Positions 53,801-63,213 of a DNA stretch of 64,000 nt are shown here, piece by piece; position 1 is the stretch's first letter; each line of letters opens with the position of its first letter. This DNA is from Symbiodinium natans (taxonomy: Eukaryota > Sar > Dinophyceae > Suessiales > Symbiodiniaceae). The stretch covers positions 186,001 to 250,000 of the forward strand of contig CAJNDS010002394.1 of the NCBI GenBank assembly GCA_905221605.1, given 5' to 3'. The notes under the pieces are model-generated. The model made no database searches. It worked only from the letters and a program-made list of their open reading frames with translations, and was not told where the DNA came from. Made by a program: the position numbers and the translations under genes.

Positions 53801-55504
53801 TCTTCGGGGTTTTACAGGGTTTGTAGGGTTTACAGGGTTTAGACTGTTTAGAGGATTTGGAGGGTTTATGGGTTTCTTTTTATGGTTGGGCGAATAGGGT
53901 TCGTAGGGTTTACAGGGTTTACAGGGCTTACAGGGTGAGTTTACAGGGTTGAAAGGTTTATGGGGGTTTATAGGGTTCATAGGGTTCATAGGGTTCATAG
54001 GGTTCATATAGGGTTTACAGGATGTATAGGTTCATAGCGCTTACAGACCGCTAAGAGCCCTTAAAACGACCCCGAATCCCCTGAATCCGAGACCCTGAAC
54101 CCCCACACCCCTACACCCCTGCACACCTACACCCCCAACTCATAAACCCTGCACCCCAGACCCGAAACCCATAAACCCTAAACCCTAAACCCTAAACCCT
54201 AAACCCTAACCTAAACCCTAAACCCTAAACCCTAAACCCTAAACCCTAAACCCTAAACCCTAAACCCTAAACCCTAAACCCACACCCCAAACCCCAAACC
54301 CCAAACCCTAAACCCTAAGCCATCTCAGCGCCAAGCCAGGGGGTCACTTCTGGCGCTGATTGCCATCGGCTACCGCATCAACACGCCACATGGCTACGGC
54401 TTCGACGTGCCGGGGTTGAGGGTTTAGGGTTTAGGGTTTAGGGTTGAGGGTAAAGGGTTTGGGGTGTAGGGGCTGAAGCTTTATGTGGATGGTGTTGACC
54501 ATCCAGTCGGGCGAGTTGAGTGGAGAGGCTCTTCCGAGCGTTTTCGATTTTGTGTTTGGGCGGTTTTCAGGGTGCACCCGCTTTTGCTTGGTTCTTGTCG
54601 TTACCTGTGTTTTATCATCACCAAGGTGATGTTGATCATGGTTGTGTTCATGTGCTCTCTCTGTTTTTTTTTTTTTTTTTTTTGGGGGGGGGGGGTGGGG
54701 GGAGGTCTTTGAGGTCTGAGTCAGGTGCGCAGGCTTCAGTCGAGCTGCCTCTGCGACAGCTATCTTCACCCTAAACCCTACATCCGAAATCCTCAGCCCC
54801 AAACCCTAGGGCCCTACTAAGATCGCAAGATCAACCCTGGAGGGTTTGGAGTTTAGGGCTGGAATGTTGCCCCTTATACTAACAGTCCTTAATACTGCTT
54901 GTAATAGGGGGCACTATAATCCCTAGTAAGGACTGTTCGTATAAGGGGGAACATCCCAAGTTTAGGGTTTTTGTCTCCCTTTCACAACAGCCTGAATGCC
55001 ATGAATCGTTTGAAGCCCTAAAATCCCGTAGAACCTGTGAACCTCAAACCGCTACACCCGGTTTGGTGCTCAGGGCGTTGGTTTCCAGCGGGTGTGAAGT
55101 TTAGGGTTTGGCGTTTAGGGTTTAGGGAAAAGGTTTAGGGTTTGGGGTTTAGGGTTTAGGGTTCAGGGCAGATTGCCATACCAAGGTACCCTATAAAGTT
55201 ACAAAGAAACCTGGGCAGTTGTATCTCCTTATGATGGTACTTTAACGACATGCCAGTCTACTGGTCGTTGAGAAGGCTTCACCCTCAGAGCTAAGCTTTT
55301 GAAGCCTCCAAGCCTTTAAGCCCCCTACAGGGTTCATGGTCCCAAGCCTGGCAAGTTCATGTTCCTTGGGCTCAGACGTTGCTGGCCCGCGTTGGGCTGT
55401 TTATATTCTTATGGCGACTCATGCGGACCAGACACTCAAACACCATAGCCCCCTTCTCGGATCTCTGGTCTCTGGCCCGCGACGGTGTTTCCGTCCCACT
55501 CTAA
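49476..55504 (+). CDS. Large unidentified gene, about 20 exons
   Basis: ATG at 49476, 131 bp after the previous stop. Exons: 49476-49554, 49705-49910, 50165-50253, 50301-about 50353, 50840-50932, 51193-51233, 51726-51799, 52108-52157, 52292-52337, 52373-52420, 52499-52589, 52782-52843, 52972-53014, 53096-53159, 53706-53750, 54336-54414, 54479-54625 (or 54562), 54733-54754, 54991-55098 and 55331-55504 (TAA). Nearly every junction keeps phase, which chance would rarely give. Sample peptides: MAAESANKEPVHVLQRLAAI; KPGDMVRIKGLKGVQLSPSE; AAEADHNDIIASMNSIILTR; SLLALIAIGYRINTPHGYGF. A C-terminal hydrophobic segment TLLARVGLFIFLW precedes SLARDGVSVPL-stop. A CLSC motif lies at about 52127. No known family recognised. 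The 50353 to 50840 junction is the weakest and could separate two genes. Confidence 0.6.
49952..50022. repeat. Poly-C tract with A interruptions
   Basis: Runs of C with single A bases, inside the intron before the exon at 50165. Another pure C run lies at about 50770-50804. Confidence 0.9.
50165..50253 (+). CDS. Exon of the 49476-55504 gene
   Basis: Acceptor TACCCAACCAG, canonical donor GTAGGC. Reads AGGYTFDNSASFEKTCVHCC FGRFWAYSG with GC-rich third positions. A second, longer but AT3-rich frame is also open. Confidence 0.55.
52499..52589 (+). CDS. Exon of the 49476-55504 gene
   Basis: Reads LNGPKDMATRSGPKTCAEGP MTGTLNVPDQ. Phase matches 52420 and 52782. Very strong codon bias. Confidence 0.65.
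53170..53630 (+). repeat. Minisatellite, about 60-bp unit containing TTTAGGAATGGCTTGTATAG
   Basis: About seven degenerate units of TTTAGGGTTTAGGAATGGCT then ...GGGAATTAGGGTCACAGGGG, inside the intron between 53159 and 53706. Confidence 0.85.
54336..54414 (+). CDS. Exon of the 49476-55504 gene
   Basis: Reads RGSLLALIAIGYRINTPHGY GFDVPG. Almost every third base is G or C. Phase fits both neighbours. Confidence 0.7.
54861..54958. repeat. MITE-like element, GGGATGTTCCCCCTTATACTAACAG family
   Basis: Third copy of this family, with complementary ends. Confidence 0.85.
54991..55098 (+). CDS. Exon of the 49476-55504 gene
   Basis: Textbook acceptor (CTCCCTTTCACAACAG). Thirty-six codons, PECHESFEALKSRRTCEPQT ATPGLVLRALVSSGCE, ending at GTTTAGGG. 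Confidence 0.65.
55331..55504 (+). CDS. Last exon of the 49476-55504 gene (stop)
   Basis: Acceptor CCCCCTACAG. Fifty-seven codons: GSWSQAWQVHVPWAQTLLAR VGLFIFLWRLMRTRHSNTIA ... and TAA. One membrane-like segment. Confidence 0.7.
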   Translation, partial: GSWSQAWQVHVPWAQTLLARVGLFIFLWRLMRTRHSNTIAPFSDLWSLARDGVSVPL

Positions 55505-55637
55505 GCTAACGCTTAAGGCACTGGAGACTGAACCCCGAAATTATTACGAGATCTTCCTAGGCCCTTAAGGTTCAGGGTTTGGGGCGAAGACCCAAAGACT
55601 AGACCCTTATGCCTTAAGCCCCTAAAGGACCCTCAGG

Positions 55638-55788
55638 CTGCACAATTTCTTCAGCCCAAGGTACTCCGAAGCCCCCGGAATAGTGGATCCTACAGCCAGT
55701 TTTGGAAAATCGCGGGCTTGGAGACCTTGACACTATACAGGAGGACACCCTTGTCCCCATATATACCCCAACTTGCATGCTAAAGGGA
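55638..55788 (+). CDS. Open frame, uncertain
   Basis: Starts after CCTCAG: AAQFLQPKVLRSPRNSGSYS QFWKIAGLETLTLYRRTPLS ... stop. A 98-codon frame on the other strand overlaps, so the coding strand is unsettled. Confidence 0.3.
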
Positions 55789-55908
55789 ATCCCGGGTCTA
55801 GTCATCCTTACACCATGTTCCAACTTCCTGAGTTTCCTGTAGACACTTTGGACGCTATAACCTTCACAGGCCCTTTGCCTGCAGAACCCTAAACCCCATA
55901 CTACCGCC

Positions 55909-56720
55909 ATGGCCCCTTTCGCTCTTCGCCCTGCGTGGCCTCCGTTCGCACCCCCCGCGGCAGCGCCCCATCAACGCTGCAGATTGCGGGCGCAGCGGAC
56001 GCTGGGATCTTGCATTAGCATGATGGAGGTTATTGCGAGTCTTGCTGTTAAAATCCTGCTGCTGCTAAAATGCGGTTATATTTATTTGCACCCTAAACCC
56101 GAAGTCCTCATTGCTGTTTGTGGGTGGCTGGTCCCCATGCAAACTCCAGGAAGCCCGTGAGCTTCGCAAAGCAGGACGCAGGGAGCCAGGCCAGCTGCTT
56201 TGGGTGACGGTCTGCTTAGGACTTCGGGGTTTAAACCCAAAACCCAACCCTACACCCTAAACCCTAAACCCTAAACCCTAAACCCTAAACCCTAAACCCT
56301 AAACCCACGCTGGCCTTCTTCAGGGATCGGATGCCTCGTCAAAGAGGCTTCATGTCACTGCAACGTCAAGCAGATGGGCTCGTTTCGGTTCGTAGGCCCT
56401 AAGCCCCAAACCCTAAGCCTTCGGGTTTAAGGTGGTTCAGGGTTTAGGGTTCAGGGTCCATGAGCCCCAAACCCAAAACCTCGGAGCGGAGGCAGAGTTA
56501 TTGAATGCTCCTGTAGCTCCTGCTGCCTTCATTTCTCTTCTCGTATAAAACGCGGACGCGCTTTGGTGCTTTCAATGGTGAGGAGTATAAGGGAGATCCA
56601 AGCAAGCGCATGTTTTGGACCCAACTGTACATGGACTTGGAATCTCAAGAAAGCTCCCAAAGCTTCAGCCTTGATCCTTCGACGTTTATGTTCAAACTGC
56701 CCTTGACCCCACACATCTAG
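55909..56720 (+). CDS. Three-exon unidentified gene
   Basis: The ATG at 55909 is in an excellent context (CCGCCATGG). Exon 55909-56028: MAPFALRPAWPPFAPPAAAP HQRCRLRAQRTLG, like a targeting or signal-bearing N-terminus. Exon 56324-56377: acceptor TGGCCTTCTTCAG, GSDASSKRLHVTATSSRW, with a GC donor giving phase 0 (a GT donor at 56392 is also possible). Exon 56517-56720: LLLPSFLFSYKTRTRFGAFN GEEYKGDPSKRMFWTQLYMD ... PLTPHI, TAG. About 125 residues. Confidence 0.6.
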
Positions 56721-56909
56721 CCCCTCAGCCCAAAGAGAACTTATCCCTAAACCCTAAACCCTGAACCCTAAACCCTCACCCCTAGCGCCCTAAACCCTAA
56801 ACCCGAAACTCTAGACCCTAAAACCCTAAACCCTAAACCCTAAACCCTAAACCCTAAACCCTAAACCCTAAACCCTAAACCTAAACCCTAAACCCTAAAC
56901 GCTAAACCC

Positions 56910-57106
56910 TCCTACCTCGCTGAGTTTCGCAAGGGGCGCAAGCGCACGCTTGCATGTGCCACGGGATGCCAATGAGCATGTCGGTGTGTGTTGCACTTCC
57001 CTTGTGCTGTTTTGTCCTCGCGCCGCCCCAAAGCCAGGCAAGTGAGCAGGACGAGGAGGGGCCTCGCCCTTTGCCAGATGCCCAGCCCCTTGGCAGCTGA
57101 CGGGTT
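56910..57106 (+). CDS. GC-rich segment open in several frames
   Basis: One frame begins MCHGMPMSMSVCVALPLCCF, signal-peptide-like. Another reads ASARLHVPRDANEHVGVCCT. Probably exonic, but the frame cannot be chosen by eye. Confidence 0.3.
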
Positions 57107-57657
57107 GGGTTAGGGTGCAGGGTTCTGGTTTCGGGTGGCAGGGGCTTTGCATTTAGCCGTTTAGGCGCCATTGAGGGTTTAGAGTTGGGGTGTTTCGGGG
57201 CCTTTTGGGGTTTAGGGTTCAGGGTTTAGGATTTAAGGTTTAGGGTTTATGGTTTAGGATTAGATGTTAGCGTGGCTGAGCTGTCTTTCCTGGGTACCCC
57301 GAAGCCAGCCCTTTAAGCAGCCCGGCCTACATGCCATCAACCCCAAACCTCTCAACCTATCCTCTGAACTCCCTGACCCCATAAGCCCTAAACCCTCAAC
57401 CCTCAACCCTCAACCCTAAACCCTAAACCCTAAACCCTAAATCCTAAATCCTAAACCCTAAACCCTAAACCCTAAACCCTATCCTCTGAAACTCCACAAG
57501 CCCCAGTTCCTAATCACTTGAAGCCCGCAATCAACTCCAAGCCCTTGGCTTGATTGCGGTTTAGGGTTTAGGGTTTAGGGTTTAGGGTTTAGGGTTTCGG
57601 GTTTCGGGTTTGGAGTAGACTGGGGTATGGTAAACCCTAAACCCGCGATAAAGCAAG

Positions 57658-57729
57658 GCTGGAGGTCGCCATTTTGGGCGGTGGCTTGGTGGGCTTGGCA
57701 TGCGCCCTTGCTGCTGGGCACAAGTTGAG
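57658..57729 (+). CDS. Exon with dinucleotide-binding GGGLVGL motif
   Basis: Reads LEVAILGGGLVGLACALAAG HKLR. This is the beta-alpha-beta GxGxxG fingerprint of FAD/NAD-dependent oxidoreductases, typical of the N-terminus of FAD monooxygenases. The following exon 58040-58066 (ERLRALEPG; acceptor TTTTTACAG, canonical donor GTAAGC) would supply the acidic residue region after the helix. Known: the fold. Inferred: that both belong to one enzyme. Confidence 0.6.
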
Positions 57730-58301
57730 GTGCGAGATTTGGGGTTTAGGGATTAGGGATTTGGGTTTAGGGCTAGAGAGGCTTCAGAAATGTTGAAGCG
57801 TTGAAGCACTAAACCCTACTAGGACCCAGAGTAGGCCCTTTTTGTTTAGGCCATGGCTCCCTTCAAAGCTTCTTCGAGCCAAAAAAAGCGCGCTTTGTAT
57901 CTCTAGGTTGCTCTTGGGTCTAGCCCAGGCCCTACCTATAATCCCCTGAACTCTAAATTCCCGAAACCGGAGGGGGTTCGGCTTAGGGTACTGACTTGCG
58001 GGCTAAGGTTGTACCCCTGAGTTTGGGCACTTTTTACAGGAACGCCTTAGGGCCTTAGAGCCTGGAGTAAGCAGCGCACCCTTCATATGTACAGCCTCAC
58101 GTGTATTTCCTTGGATCCAGTGAGAAATAGTTTGCCAAACCTCGGAAGCGAAACTCCACTAAGCCCTGAACCCCATATACCCCATAAACCCTATGCACCC
58201 TATAGACCCTGTAAGCCATATAAACCCTATAAACCCCTAGACCTAGATGCCCTCAAGCCCTTGCACCCCAAAAAATCGTAAGCTCCCCTGGCAACGCCAA
58301 G

Positions 58302-58386
58302 GTCACCTCCCTCACAACCCAGGGCAAGAAGCGCATTCGCGTCTACGACCGGCGCTGGAGGAGGAGCAAGGCCGTCTCGGCTCGGG
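58302..58386 (+). CDS. Candidate exon
   Basis: VTSLTTQGKKRIRVYDRRWR RSKAVSAR, nearly all GC-ending codons, donor GTACCC. Acceptor CGCCAAG, or 58282 in the same frame. Confidence 0.5.
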
Positions 58387-58633
58387 GTACCCTTTACACC
58401 CTAAACCCTATAAACCTAACCTTCATACCCGAAACTCTACACCCCAAACTGGAGTCAAGGTTCAGGGTTTGGTGATGCAGGTCTAGGCTCAGTGCTTTGG
58501 AGAGTTTAAGGTTTTGGGGGGAATATGGGGTGTAGGGTTGTAGGGAACAAAGGCTTAGGATTTAGAGTTTCGGGTTTAGGGCGTAGGGTCCTTGAAGGCT
58601 GGGGGTCGGGGTTTGGGCTTTAGGGTTTTCAAG

Positions 58634-58916
58634 CCCAAGATCTCCGCCCCAAGCTCGATGCGCCCTGAACCTCTACCTGCAAAACCATGGGGCTTGAGGT
58701 TTGGGATTTAGGGTTTAGGGTTTGGGGTCTAGAGTTTGGGGTTCAGGGTTTTGGGGGTTAGGTTTAAGAAGTTTTGGCGCCCAAACCCGAAACCCTAAAG
58801 CCTAAACCCAAACAACCCTAAACCCTAAACCCAAACAACCCTAGACCCTAAACCCTTCTCTTTGTAAGGATCCTCCTCTGCAATTCCAAAACAGCAACAG
58901 TTTCATGGCTTCCCGG
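58634..58916 (+). CDS. Two phase-matched candidate exons
   Basis: 58634-58698: PKISAPSSMRPEPLPAKPWG L, donor GTTTGGG. 58869-58916: ILLCNSKTATVSWLP, donor GTAGGG. The split Arg codon agrees. Confidence 0.5.
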
Positions 58917-58984
58917 GTAGGGCCGAGGGCAAGTCTAGCCGGATTGTGAGGTTAGGGTTATATAAGGCTGAGGGTTATAGGTTT

Positions 58985-59020
58985 CAGGGCCTAGGGCCTA
59001 GGGCCTAGGGCCTAGGGCTT
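58985..59020. repeat. (GGGCCTA)n tract
   Basis: Five GGGCCTA heptamers, a telomere-like unit whose CCTAGG core is palindromic. Confidence 0.85.
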
Positions 59021-59152
59021 AGGGACCCTATAGTTCCCAAACCCTGAACCCCTAAAGAAGCTGGGTTTCCGAACCCTAAACCCTAAACCCTGAGCCTGAA
59101 CCCTGAACCCTGAACCCTAAACCCTAAACCCTAAACCCGGGTTTCCGAACAG

Positions 59153-59259
59153 GCCCAAGTGGAGTGGAAGAGCGAGGGACGCGGGTGCGGGGTGGTAAAT
59201 TTGCAGCTTGGCTCCTCAAGGAAGTTTCAAACCTTGCCTCGCGAGACCTGTAATCCCAA
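59153..59259 (+). CDS. Candidate exon
   Basis: Acceptor TCCGAACAG, donor GTTAGGG. AQVEWKSEGRGCGVVNLQLG SSRKFQTLPRETCNP. Confidence 0.55.
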
Positions 59260-59527
59260 GTTAGGGTTTAGGGTTTAGGGTTTGGGGTTTGGGGTTTAGG
59301 CTTCAGCTAGGACCCAGAGTAGGCCCTTATTCCCCGAGTTTAGGGTTTAGGCCCCCCATTTAAGCAAAAATAAAACCAAAAAGGGTACCCTTTTCATTCC
59401 TAGGCTAGTCCTGTGCCTAGTTAAGTCTAAACCCTAAAACTTGGGGTTTAGGGTTTTAGGTCTAGGGCTTGGGGTTTAGGATTTGTTGGTTTAGGGTTTA
59501 GGGTTTTTTAGGGTTTGTGGTTTGGAG

Positions 59528-60477
59528 ACGCCCAAATTGTATTCTTTCCAACTGCGCGAGGTCTTAGATTGTTGTAAGTACCACTGTTTTGTGGGAGGGG
59601 AGGTTTTGGCTTACACCCTAAACCCTACCCTAAACCCTAAACCCTAAACCCTAAACCCTAAACCCTAAACCCTAAACCCTAAACCCTAAACCCTAAACCC
59701 TAAACCCTAAACCCTAGTTTAGGGTTTAGGGTTTAGGGTTTAGGGTTTAGGGTTTAGGGTTTAGGGTTTAGGGTTTAGGGTTTAGGGCCAAACCCACTGA
59801 TGATCTTCAGGGCTGAGCTTGGGGGCACAGTTGAGAGTCACGGATTTCGAATTCCTCAGACGCAAACCAGAATCCCAGGGAGCCGTAACAGCCTGAAACA
59901 TGATCAAACCCAAGGCTAACAAACCCCCCTAACGAAACCCTAAACCCTAAACGCAATCAGCCCTAGAATTGCGTACAAGTCATAAACCCTACACTCTCTC
60001 TACACCCCACAAGCCCTGGGCCCTTGAACTCTAAAACCTGCCCCAACCCCGGTCCAGACTCGCCTCTCAAGCAAGAACGCCCCAGTAGTACATGTTTTTG
60101 TTTCTCCGGTTTAGCGATACCCGTTCAAAAAGAGAAGGGCTTCGGGTCTTAAACCGCGAACTGCCGCTAGCTAGCCCTAAACCCTAACCCTTTACAAACC
60201 CTAAACCCTAACACTTAACGTCGAGGGGAACTCCAAACCCTAATCCCTTAACCCTTAACCTTATCCCTATAAACCCAAAGCCCTAAACCGTAAACCGTAA
60301 ACCCTAAACCCTAACCGCCCCCCCCCCCCCCCAAAAAAAAAAACAGAATTGAAGTAAAATAAAGTATAATACTGTCAAACAATACAAAAGTATACATTAA
60401 AATATGTAAACAAAAACAAACGAGGCAGAGCAGTACCTGGTCTCAGCTTCCAGACGCGCTGCGGGATGCTTGGAGAT
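59528..60477 (+). CDS. Four candidate exons, later ones phase-matched
   Basis: 59528-59560 (TPKLYSFQLRE), 59811-59884 (LSLGAQLRVTDFEFLRRKPE SQGA; donor GTAACA), 60058-60108 (TRLSSKNAPVVHVFVSP), 60425-60477 (AEQYLVSASRRAAGCLE; donor GTAGAT). The last three are in phase. The large palindromic telomere array 59620-59789 lies in the first intron. Confidence 0.5.
59620..59789. repeat. Palindromic junction (CCCTAAA)n-(TTTAGGG)n
   Basis: About fourteen C-strand units run directly into about eleven G-strand units with only CTAG at the centre near 59715. It is a perfect long inverted repeat with no exon between its arms. Confidence 0.95.
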
Positions 60478-60856
60478 GTAGATTTGGGGTTTAGGGCTTA
60501 GGGATTTATATAGGGTTTGGGGTTTAGGGGTTTTAGGGATTTTGGGCTTAGGGTTTAGGGTGTAGGGATTTAGGGGGTTCGAGTTTAGGGGTTAAGGGGT
60601 TTAGGGTTCAGGGAGGGATTTAGGGTTATGGGGTTTAAGATTATAACTGCCTTCTCATCCCCCTAAACCCTACACGCTACACCTTAAACCCCAAAACCAG
60701 AAAACCTCGAAGCCTTCCATCCCTGAATTCCTAAATACCCTACTGAACACCCTACATACCCTACATAAACCCAAGTACCCTGAATGCCCTATGTCCCCGA
60801 AATTTCCTAAATGCACTAAATGCTCCAACTACCCCTCAATACCCAAAACAAAATCC

Positions 60857-60893
60857 CACCCCCCCCCCCCCCCCAAAAAAAAAAAAAAAAAAA
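60857..60893 (-). repeat. C(n)A(n) tract (T(n)G(n) on the other strand)
   Basis: About 16 C followed by about 20 A. One of roughly a dozen such junction tracts in the window. Confidence 0.95.
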
Positions 60894-61034
60894 AGAAACA
60901 TGAAAACCCTAAACCCTTAACCCTAAGCCCTACACCCTAAACCTCAAAAACCCTAAAAGCCCTCAAAGCCCTCAAAGCCCTGAGGCCCTAAAAGCCCCAA
61001 AAGCCCTAAACAACTCTGACGCTGAGAAACCCAG

Positions 61035-61146
61035 GATCGCCTCTTCGTGGAAGGCGGCTTCTGCGAGCAATGGCCCCGCCAGCGCGAGAGCTCTCTGGCA
61101 GTTTTGTATTATGATATTTCATATCTATCTATCTATCTATACTATA

Positions 61147-61214
<68 letters not shown>

Positions 61215-61453
61215 TTTTTTTTTGGGGGGGGGGGAGGGGGGACGGGATGATTTTGAGGGGTCTGAGAGTTTCAGGGGTTTGAGAGCAGAGCTGCTGTGCT
61301 TTCGTGCGGCCTCTGTGTGTGCCAGACTGCTCTTGCACTTCCTTTTTTCAAGTGCTGGACGATGTGGGCCTTAGTATGCCTGATCGTTTCTTCCTCTTCG
61401 CAGGATCGTCCGAAATAACTCAGGACCCTGAAGCTCCCAAAACTTCTTCTTAG
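61035..61453 (+). CDS. Last two exons of an unidentified gene
   Basis: 61035-61100 (DRLFVEGGFCEQWPRQRESS LA, donor GTTTTG) joins in phase 0 to 61289-61453 (SCCAFVRPLCVPDCSCTSFF QVLDDVGLSMPDRFFLFAGS ... TSS, TAG). Cys-rich then acidic. The intron holds a TA/TG microsatellite (61128-61210) and a T(n)G(n) tract. It may complete the gene that starts with the GGGLVGL exon, but phases in between are not fully resolved. Confidence 0.6.
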
Positions 61454-61818
61454 CCCTAAAGCCAAAAGGAAAATCCGAAACCCCCAGGCCCTAAACCCTT
61501 CTAGCGTACATCCGAAACCCGAGGCCCAAGACCAAAACCACTCCGAAACCCCTAATCCCCCTAAACCCTAAACCCTAGGCCCCAAGCCTGTTAGCAACAA
61601 ATCGAAACCCTTCTAGGCCCTAAGCCCCACCTGAACCCTCAAAATGGCCTTTTTATGGATTGCGGGCTACTTTTTTAAATACTCCGGGGGTCCAGGTATA
61701 TGCCCCCTAATTTAGAGAACTGACCCTAAACCCTGAATCCTAAACCCCAAACCCTAAACCCCAAACCCTAAACCCTAAACCCTAAACCCTAAACCCTAAA
61801 CCCTTTCAAACACCTTAG

Positions 61819-61899
61819 GTTGACGCCAAAGCAAAGCCCCCGCGCTGCCAAGGCGGCGCCGACGGCTACCCTCGGAACTTGGACCTGCGCCTCTTGGAG
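61819..61899 (+). CDS. Candidate exon
   Basis: VDAKAKPPRCQGGADGYPRN LDLRLLE between CACCTTAG and donor GTGGGGTTTGGG, phase 0/0, strong codon bias. Confidence 0.6.
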
Positions 61900-61916
61900 G
61901 TGGGGTTTGGGTTCTT

Positions 61917-62235
61917 TTTGTTTAGGGTTTAGGGTTTAGGGTTTAGGGTTTAGGGTTTAGGGTTTAGGATCCCGGGTTTAGGGTTTGGGGTTTTTGTTCA
62001 GGGTTTAGGGTTTAGGATCCAGGGTTTGGGGTTTTAAGTTTAGGGTTTAGGATCCAGGGTTTAGGGCTAGGGTTTGGGGCTTAGGGTTTAGGGTTTAGGG
62101 TTTAGGGTTTAGGGTTTGGTGTTTAGGGTTAGGGTTTAGGGTTTAGGGTGTGGGGTTTAGGGTTTGGGGTTTAGGGTTAGGGTTTGGGGTTTGGGGTTTG
62201 GGGTTTTGGGTTTGGGGTTTGGGGTTTGGGGTTTC
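61917..62235 (+). repeat. G-strand telomere array with TTTGGGG variants
   Basis: Over forty units shifting from TTTAGGG to TTTGGGG toward its 3' end, immediately inside the intron after 61899. Confidence 0.95.
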
Positions 62236-62337
62236 GTTTTGATGGGCTTTTGATTTTATTGTTTTTTTTGTTGTTTTTGTCATTTTCCTATTTTTGTTTT
62301 CGATTATTATCTTTTTTTTGGGGGGGGGCTCACGGAG

Positions 62338-62624
62338 CTGGGTTTTGACAAACTTCGGACTTCATTTGGGCATGTCCGTGGGTAGTCAGGGTGGGTGCAG
62401 TATTTAGGATCCCATGGTTTTGATTCCCAAACTCCTTAGGGACTGGGCAGACTTGAACCTTCTTGGTTATATAGAATCCACTACATAACCAGGTTAACCT
62501 TTTTGAGGCTAGTGTACTCCGCCCCTAAGAAAGCTCCACAAGACATGCCCAGGATACCCTCCTGGAGGCAGCACAGGAGTCGGACCATCAGGACGCAATC
62601 GAACTCCACGTCCTCCCAGAAGGA
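62338..62624 (+). CDS. Two candidate exons
   Basis: 62338-62381: LGFDKLRTSFGHVR, donor GTAGTC. 62553-62624: open in two frames, DTLLEAAQESDHQDAIELHV (more protein-like) or IPSWRQHRSRTIRTQSNSTS (phase-consistent). Confidence 0.4.
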
Positions 62625-62833
62625 GCTTTAGGGATTAGGGTTTGGGGTTTAGGGTTTAGGTTCTCCCTGCTGTGCAAGTACTTGGTAGCCCAATGGTACC
62701 CGTTTTCCTTTTTTTGGTTCTTGGTTCCCTTATAAGATAACCAACCCCAAAAGGGCACCCTTATTATAGTACGGTTTCTGGGATACCAAGAGTATCAACG
62801 GTTCACGGTTCATTTGGAGGGTTTAGGATTTAG

Positions 62834-62978
62834 GCGGGTTCCTGTTTACTTGCTAGAGTCCTTCCTGAAAAAAGCCCGCAACCATGTGACATTCTGGCTT
62901 TCTGGTTTCTGCATGCTCACGCCAGCCGTCGGACCCAAGTTCGTAGTTTGCTTGAGAGCTCATGCTTGGCTCCAATAA
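62834..62978 (+). CDS. Candidate exon, possibly terminal
   Basis: RVPVYLLESFLKKARNHVTF WLSGFCMLTPAVGPKFVVCL RAHAWLQ then TAA. Acceptor ATTTAG. A GT at 62940 could be a donor instead of reading to the stop. Confidence 0.5.
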
Positions 62979-63213
62979 AGTCTCTCAAGCCGTAAGTGCC
63001 ATTTCCTGAGCCCTGTGCAAGCTCTAAACCCTAAACCCGAAACCCCACTTGAGGGTTTGTGTTAGGAGGGTGTAGTGTGGGTCTTCTAGGACTCATTGAA
63101 CGGTAGACAGTAGCCTGAATCATGCAGTGGGTGGGTTGTGGAGCGGGGGGGGGGGGGGTGTAACAGGGCTGTAACAGGGCTAAGTCCGAGATGCTTCAGG
63201 GTTTGGGGTTTAG

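Noticed and set aside
53651-54007. 118-codon minus-strand ORF rich in Asn-Pro
   Set aside because: It is a translation of degenerate GGGTTTA/GGGTTCATA repeats, and a good plus-strand exon (53706-53750) lies within it.
54664-54700. Possible poly-T tail of a retrotransposed cDNA
   Set aside because: T runs are always followed directly by G runs and no retrogene sequence precedes them, so a poly(A)-tail origin is not supported.
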